A stretch of 7,639 bases of DNA from Rickettsiales bacterium. Its GTDB lineage: Bacteria; Pseudomonadota; Alphaproteobacteria; Rs-D84. This document shows, one piece after another, positions 5,211 through 7,639 of this stretch (positions within the stretch are counted from its first letter, which is position 1; every line of letters starts with the position of its first letter). The notes under the pieces are model-generated. The model searched no databases. It was not told the origin of the DNA and saw only the letters and a list, made by a program, of their open reading frames with translations. The DNA is taken from positions 1 through 7,639 of the forward strand of contig JAIRZE010000059.1 of assembly GCA_031267375.1 (NCBI GenBank). Reading direction: 5' to 3'. Position numbers and translations under genes: made by a program.

Positions 5211-5768
5211 TTAATCCTTTCTGAATCCGATCGGGCGGCGCTCTGGCTTTGGCTGTTCACGCAACGCGTTTAATACTTCTATGATTTCGTTTATCCGCAC
5301 AGTATGGTTATCCAAGTTTACGGTCGTATCGTCAATATGCAGCATAAGAACGCGTTCCAAATCTTCTATCTTCTGCTCCAAAGGCTGGGCTATATACCGG
5401 CGCATTGCCACAAAAGCCTTTACCACAGCAATATTTACCTGAATGGCTTTTTCACTGTTTAATACCGAAGACAGCATTATAACGCCGTGCTCGGAAAATA
5501 CAAACGGCAACTTTCTGCGCCCACCCCAACTTGAAGTCGCAATTTGCGGCTTCAAGTTTGAGGTCGCAATTTGCGACTTCAAATCTTCGTATTCATCTTT
5601 TGTAAGCTGAAACATAAATTCCTTTGGGAATTTTCCAATATTGCGCTTTGCCGATTCGTTCAGCCGCTTTACCGGAATTTCATAAATCCCGGCCAAATCG
5701 CTGTCCAGCATTACCTGAACGCCGCGAATTTTATAAATCAAGTTTTGTACTTTTGAAATCTCGTTCAT
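5211..5768 (-). CDS. ORF6N-domain protein (phage antirepressor-type DNA-binding domain)
   Basis: The 185-residue product matches the ORF6N domain known from phage and bacterial antirepressor-like proteins. Markers are IRGVQVMLDSDLAGIYEI (14-31), VKRLNESAKRNIGKFPKEFMF (33-53) and WGGRRKLPFVFSEHGVIMLS (81-100). The C-terminal part (about 128-170) is predicted helical, possibly a coiled coil (LEQKIEDLERVLML). Its cellular target is unknown; DNA binding is expected from the family. Residues 63-80 are a duplicated nonapeptide, LKSQIATSN then LKPQIATSS. The start ATG overlaps the recJ stop as ATGA, and the end lies 3 bp before lolA, so the gene is built into a housekeeping operon. Such genes usually lie near phage or as lone accessory genes, so acquisition by transfer is likely, but no integrase or att site is seen. 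Confidence 0.9.
   Translation of the reverse strand: MNEISKVQNLIYKIRGVQVMLDSDLAGIYEIPVKRLNESAKRNIGKFPKEFMFQLTKDEYEDLKSQIATSNLKPQIATSSWGGRRKLPFVFSEHGVIMLSSVLNSEKAIQVNIAVVKAFVAMRRYIAQPLEQKIEDLERVLMLHIDDTTVNLDNHTVRINEIIEVLNALREQPKPERRPIGFRKD
5530..5583. repeat. Two adjacent 27-bp near-palindromes inside the ORF6N gene
   Basis: The copies lie at 5530-5556 and 5557-5583 with no gap. Each is an inverted repeat of about 13 bp per arm around one central base, with one G/T-type mismatch between arms. Both share the core GTCGCAATTTGCG, except that the first reads GCGG where the second reads GCGA. The element is 27 bp, so each copy inserts exactly nine codons without a frameshift. Confidence 0.92.
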
Positions 5769-7549
5769 AGCGCTACATCCTCTAATACAAACTGAGCGGT
5801 TATGCGGCCGTTGTAATCATTCTCTTTCAGCTTTCCGCAGAGTCTTATTTTAGTATTTGTATTCGCGTCGTCCAGCAAAAAATCCCCGACCGGCGTCCCG
5901 ACCAGATTAAACCCTACGAACGCCAGCAATGTCCCGGCGCTTGTCCGCACGGTTCCGCGAAGATGAGAACCGTTCCCCATAACGGACGCATACGACAATG
6001 TCGCGCCGTTCAGGACCAAAGTAGGCTCTGGATTGCCCTGCCCGAACGGGGCCAATCCGGATAATTCCCGAATCAGTCTTAAAGTCGCGCCGCCGGCATC
6101 CAGCTCTGCATCTACAATAATTTCCGATGCCGGCGGATTATCGCCCAATTGCCCGCGCACCGCCGATTCTATAAATTCGCAAAATTCTGATTCCTTCGCG
6201 CAATCCAGCGCGAATCCGGCGGCCACCGCGTGCCCGCCGCCTTTTATCAGAACCCCGGCGCAAACCGCGTCCCGGATTATTTTGCCCAGGTCAACGGACG
6301 GTATGCTGCGTCCGCTGCCGTCAATAGAGCCATTTGACTTTGCGGCAACCAGCGTCGGCATATTGTACTTGTCTTTCAGACGCCCGGCGACTATGCCCAT
6401 TATTCCGCCGTGCCAGTTTTCGCCGAATATGGTCAGGCACCGCCGTCCGGATGAAATCATTTCATCGGCCATTTCCGCGGCATCCAGCATAATCTGGTTT
6501 TGAATTTCCATTCTTTCCGCATTCATCTTGTTCAAAAGATTTGCCAGATCATTCGCAATCAGCGGATTATCCGCCAGCATTAATTCCAGCGCAGGCGCCG
6601 CCGAATCCAGGCGCCCCGCGGCATTCAGGCGCGGACCGATGGCAAAGCCTACGGAATAAACATTTGCGGATTTGACGCCGGCCACTTGCATTAAAGTTTT
6701 CAGCCCCAGATTTTTTCGCGCATCCAACGCTTCCAAGCCGCGGGCCACGAACGCGCGGTTCAAACCAATCAGCGGCATCATATCGCAGACAGTCCCCAGC
6801 GCCACCAGATCAAGATAGTCCATAAGATTTATGGACAAAAGGACAGATGGACAAATGGACATTTCTTCACCTGACTGCCCATCTGTCCTTTTGCCCTTTT
6901 GTCCTTCGTCTTTTTTTAATTCCCGGTTCAACGCAACCAAGAACATAAATGCGACGCCGACGCCGGCCAGATAAGACAGCCCCGATTCGTCATCCGGGCG
7001 CTTTGGATTTATAACGGCGTCCGCATCGGGAAGAATTCCGTCCGCATTGTGGTGATCTGTTATGACAACTGACATATTCAGGGATTTTGCAAGCGCTACC
7101 TCGCTTGCGGCGCTGATTCCGCAGTCAACGGTTATCAGAATTTCCGCGCCATTGTCTGCAAATTCGCGAATCGCGTCTTCGTTCAGGCCGTATCCTTCGC
7201 CTTCGCGGGTCGGCAGATGCCACAAAGGATCAGACCCCAGCGCGCGCAGATATTTCAGCATAATGGCGGTGCTGGTAATTCCGTCCACATCATAGTCGCC
7301 GAAAATCGCTATTTTTTTGCCGGACCGAACGGCGTCCGCAACAACATTTACGCCGCGCTGCATATCTTTCAGGACGAAAGGATCGGGCATAGATTCTTTT
7401 AATGACGGGTTCAGGAATTTCCGTATATCTTCCGAATCGGTTATGCCGCGCGCGGCCAAAATGCGCGAGACCAGGTCTTCTGTATCTTTTGAAACATCAT
7501 CAGTCAGCCACTGCCTGTCCAGCAGTGATTTGCCGCACAAATTTCTCAT
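5765..7549 (-). CDS. recJ: Single-stranded-DNA-specific exonuclease RecJ
   Basis: RecJ degrades single-stranded DNA 5' to 3' in RecF-pathway recombination and in mismatch and base-excision repair. The 594-residue product carries the DHH phosphoesterase motifs in order: GDYDVDG (84-90), VDCG (141-144), DHH (165-167), GTVCD (252-256), the GPRLNAAGR signature (305-313), the DHHA1 GGGHAVAAGF motif (437-446) and a C-terminal OB-like domain with LAPFGQGNPEP (499-509). Metal-binding aspartates and histidines are intact. Residues about 212-242, between the ALNREL helix and the LDLVALGTVCD motif, are a hydrophilic insertion rich in K, G, D and Q encoded by an inverted octamer repeat. The ATG has only a weak ribosome site (AAGAGCGATAG). 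The stop overlaps the ORF6N start by 4 bp. Confidence 0.96.
   Translation of the reverse strand: MRNLCGKSLLDRQWLTDDVSKDTEDLVSRILAARGITDSEDIRKFLNPSLKESMPDPFVLKDMQRGVNVVADAVRSGKKIAIFGDYDVDGITSTAIMLKYLRALGSDPLWHLPTREGEGYGLNEDAIREFADNGAEILITVDCGISAASEVALAKSLNMSVVITDHHNADGILPDADAVINPKRPDDESGLSYLAGVGVAFMFLVALNRELKKDEGQKGKRTDGQSGEEMSICPSVLLSINLMDYLDLVALGTVCDMMPLIGLNRAFVARGLEALDARKNLGLKTLMQVAGVKSANVYSVGFAIGPRLNAAGRLDSAAPALELMLADNPLIANDLANLLNKMNAERMEIQNQIMLDAAEMADEMISSGRRCLTIFGENWHGGIMGIVAGRLKDKYNMPTLVAAKSNGSIDGSGRSIPSVDLGKIIRDAVCAGVLIKGGGHAVAAGFALDCAKESEFCEFIESAVRGQLGDNPPASEIIVDAELDAGGATLRLIRELSGLAPFGQGNPEPTLVLNGATLSYASVMGNGSHLRGTVRTSAGTLLAFVGFNLVGTPVGDFLLDDANTNTKIRLCGKLKENDYNGRITAQFVLEDVAL
6833..6905. 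repeat. Paired inverted octamer arrays inside recJ
   Basis: The left array on the plus strand is GGACAAAA, GGACAGAT, GGACAAAT, GGACATTT (6833-6864). The right array, read on the minus strand, is GGACAAAA, GGGCAAAA, GGACAGAT, GGGCAGTC. They contain the perfect 14-bp inverted repeat AAAAGGACAGATGG (6837-6850 with 6879-6892), extended to 17 of 18 matching bases over 6833-6850 and 6879-6896. The whole element is read through in frame by recJ. Confidence 0.9.
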
Positions 7550-7579
7550 CTATCGCTCTTTTATTTTTTTATCGTAATA

Positions 7580-7609
7580 ATATTACTATATAAAAGTGAA
7601 AAGTGCGAA
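7580..7609 (-). promoter_or_regulatory. Candidate promoter for the recJ operon
   Basis: On the minus strand TTCGCA (7609-7604, 4 of 6 -35 bases) and TAATAT (7585-7580, 4 of 6 -10 bases) are 18 bp apart, about 30 bp before the recJ ATG. The -10 overlaps a short dyad, GTAATA-A-TATTAC (7574-7586), which could be an operator or chance in an AT-rich stretch. Confidence 0.35.
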
Positions 7610-7639
7610 AGAAAAAATGCCTGCCCCTTATCCGCCTGA
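7592..7639. other. Right-edge segment upstream of recJ: heptamer pair and possible terminator or gene start
   Basis: Two perfect copies of AAAAGTG lie at 7592-7605, a possible end of another heptamer array. On the minus strand GGGGCAGGCA followed by TTTTTT (about 7628-7613) resembles the 3' half of a terminator whose 5' arm would lie beyond the window. On the plus strand an ATG at 7617 opens a frame to the edge (MPAPYPP), which could be a divergent gene, but there is too little to decide. Confidence 0.3.

Noticed and set aside
5211..5768. Complete prophage or insertion sequence around the ORF6N gene
   Set aside because: No integrase, transposase, terminal repeats or att duplication is seen, and both neighbours are intact housekeeping genes in tight operon spacing.
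6033..6503. Plus-strand open frame of 156 codons
   Set aside because: It lies fully opposite recJ, which has all family motifs intact; there is no ribosome site or domain to support it.

Overview
The window looks like a chromosomal piece of an alphaproteobacterium with a small, compact genome, probably an uncultured and possibly host- or gut-associated lineage. Reasons for this placement are the Gram-negative envelope genes (LolA, TatB/TatC, an NlpD-like lipoprotein, an autotransporter-like barrel), the alphaproteobacterial character of RecJ, LolA and TatC, and a phage-type ORF6N-domain gene of the sort common in gut bacteria. The taxonomic call is inference from protein character and was not tested by a search. 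Every protein gene recognised lies on the minus strand. Only the tRNA is on the plus strand.

Layout in minus-strand transcription order, from the right edge: about 90 bp of leader with a candidate promoter, then recJ (5765-7549), an ORF6N-domain gene (5211-5768, overlapping recJ by ATGA), lolA (4584-5207, 3 bp after the ORF6N gene), a 140-bp intergenic region holding a long inverted repeat, tatB (4147-4443), and tatC (3447-4145, 1 bp after tatB). A hairpin terminator follows tatC. Next come nlpD (start reassigned to 3365, with a TATAAT box so close to the ATG that the mRNA may be leaderless) and an Fe-type superoxide dismutase gene (1660-2244, 11 bp after nlpD). A bidirectional terminator separates sod from a plus-strand tRNA-Lys(CUU) gene at 1534-1609. 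Divergent from the tRNA is a truncated autotransporter-like outer-membrane protein gene that runs off the left edge (1-1422).

The functional theme is envelope biogenesis: Tat export (TatB/TatC), lipoprotein carriage to the outer membrane (LolA), septal murein hydrolase control (NlpD-like, with a LytM domain lacking zinc ligands), and an outer-membrane barrel. Repair (RecJ) and oxidative defence (SOD) genes sit in the same transcription units. The ORF6N gene appears to be an acquired passenger locked into the housekeeping operon.

The most unusual feature is a set of short-unit repeat arrays. At several loci there are arrays of 7- or 8-bp units. At three loci the arrays come in pairs in inverted orientation. 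The unit sequence is specific to each locus, but the unit length is kept. They lie at gene boundaries (tatC/nlpD, lolA/tatB), inside the signal-peptide codons of nlpD and lolA, and in-frame inside recJ as an apparent peptide insertion of about 31 residues. The ORF6N gene separately carries two adjacent 27-bp near-palindromes that encode a duplicated 9-residue peptide. Together they suggest an active process that seeds and expands small palindromic or short-tandem elements, comparable in outcome to the Rickettsia palindromic elements found inside genes, though no sequence relationship is claimed.
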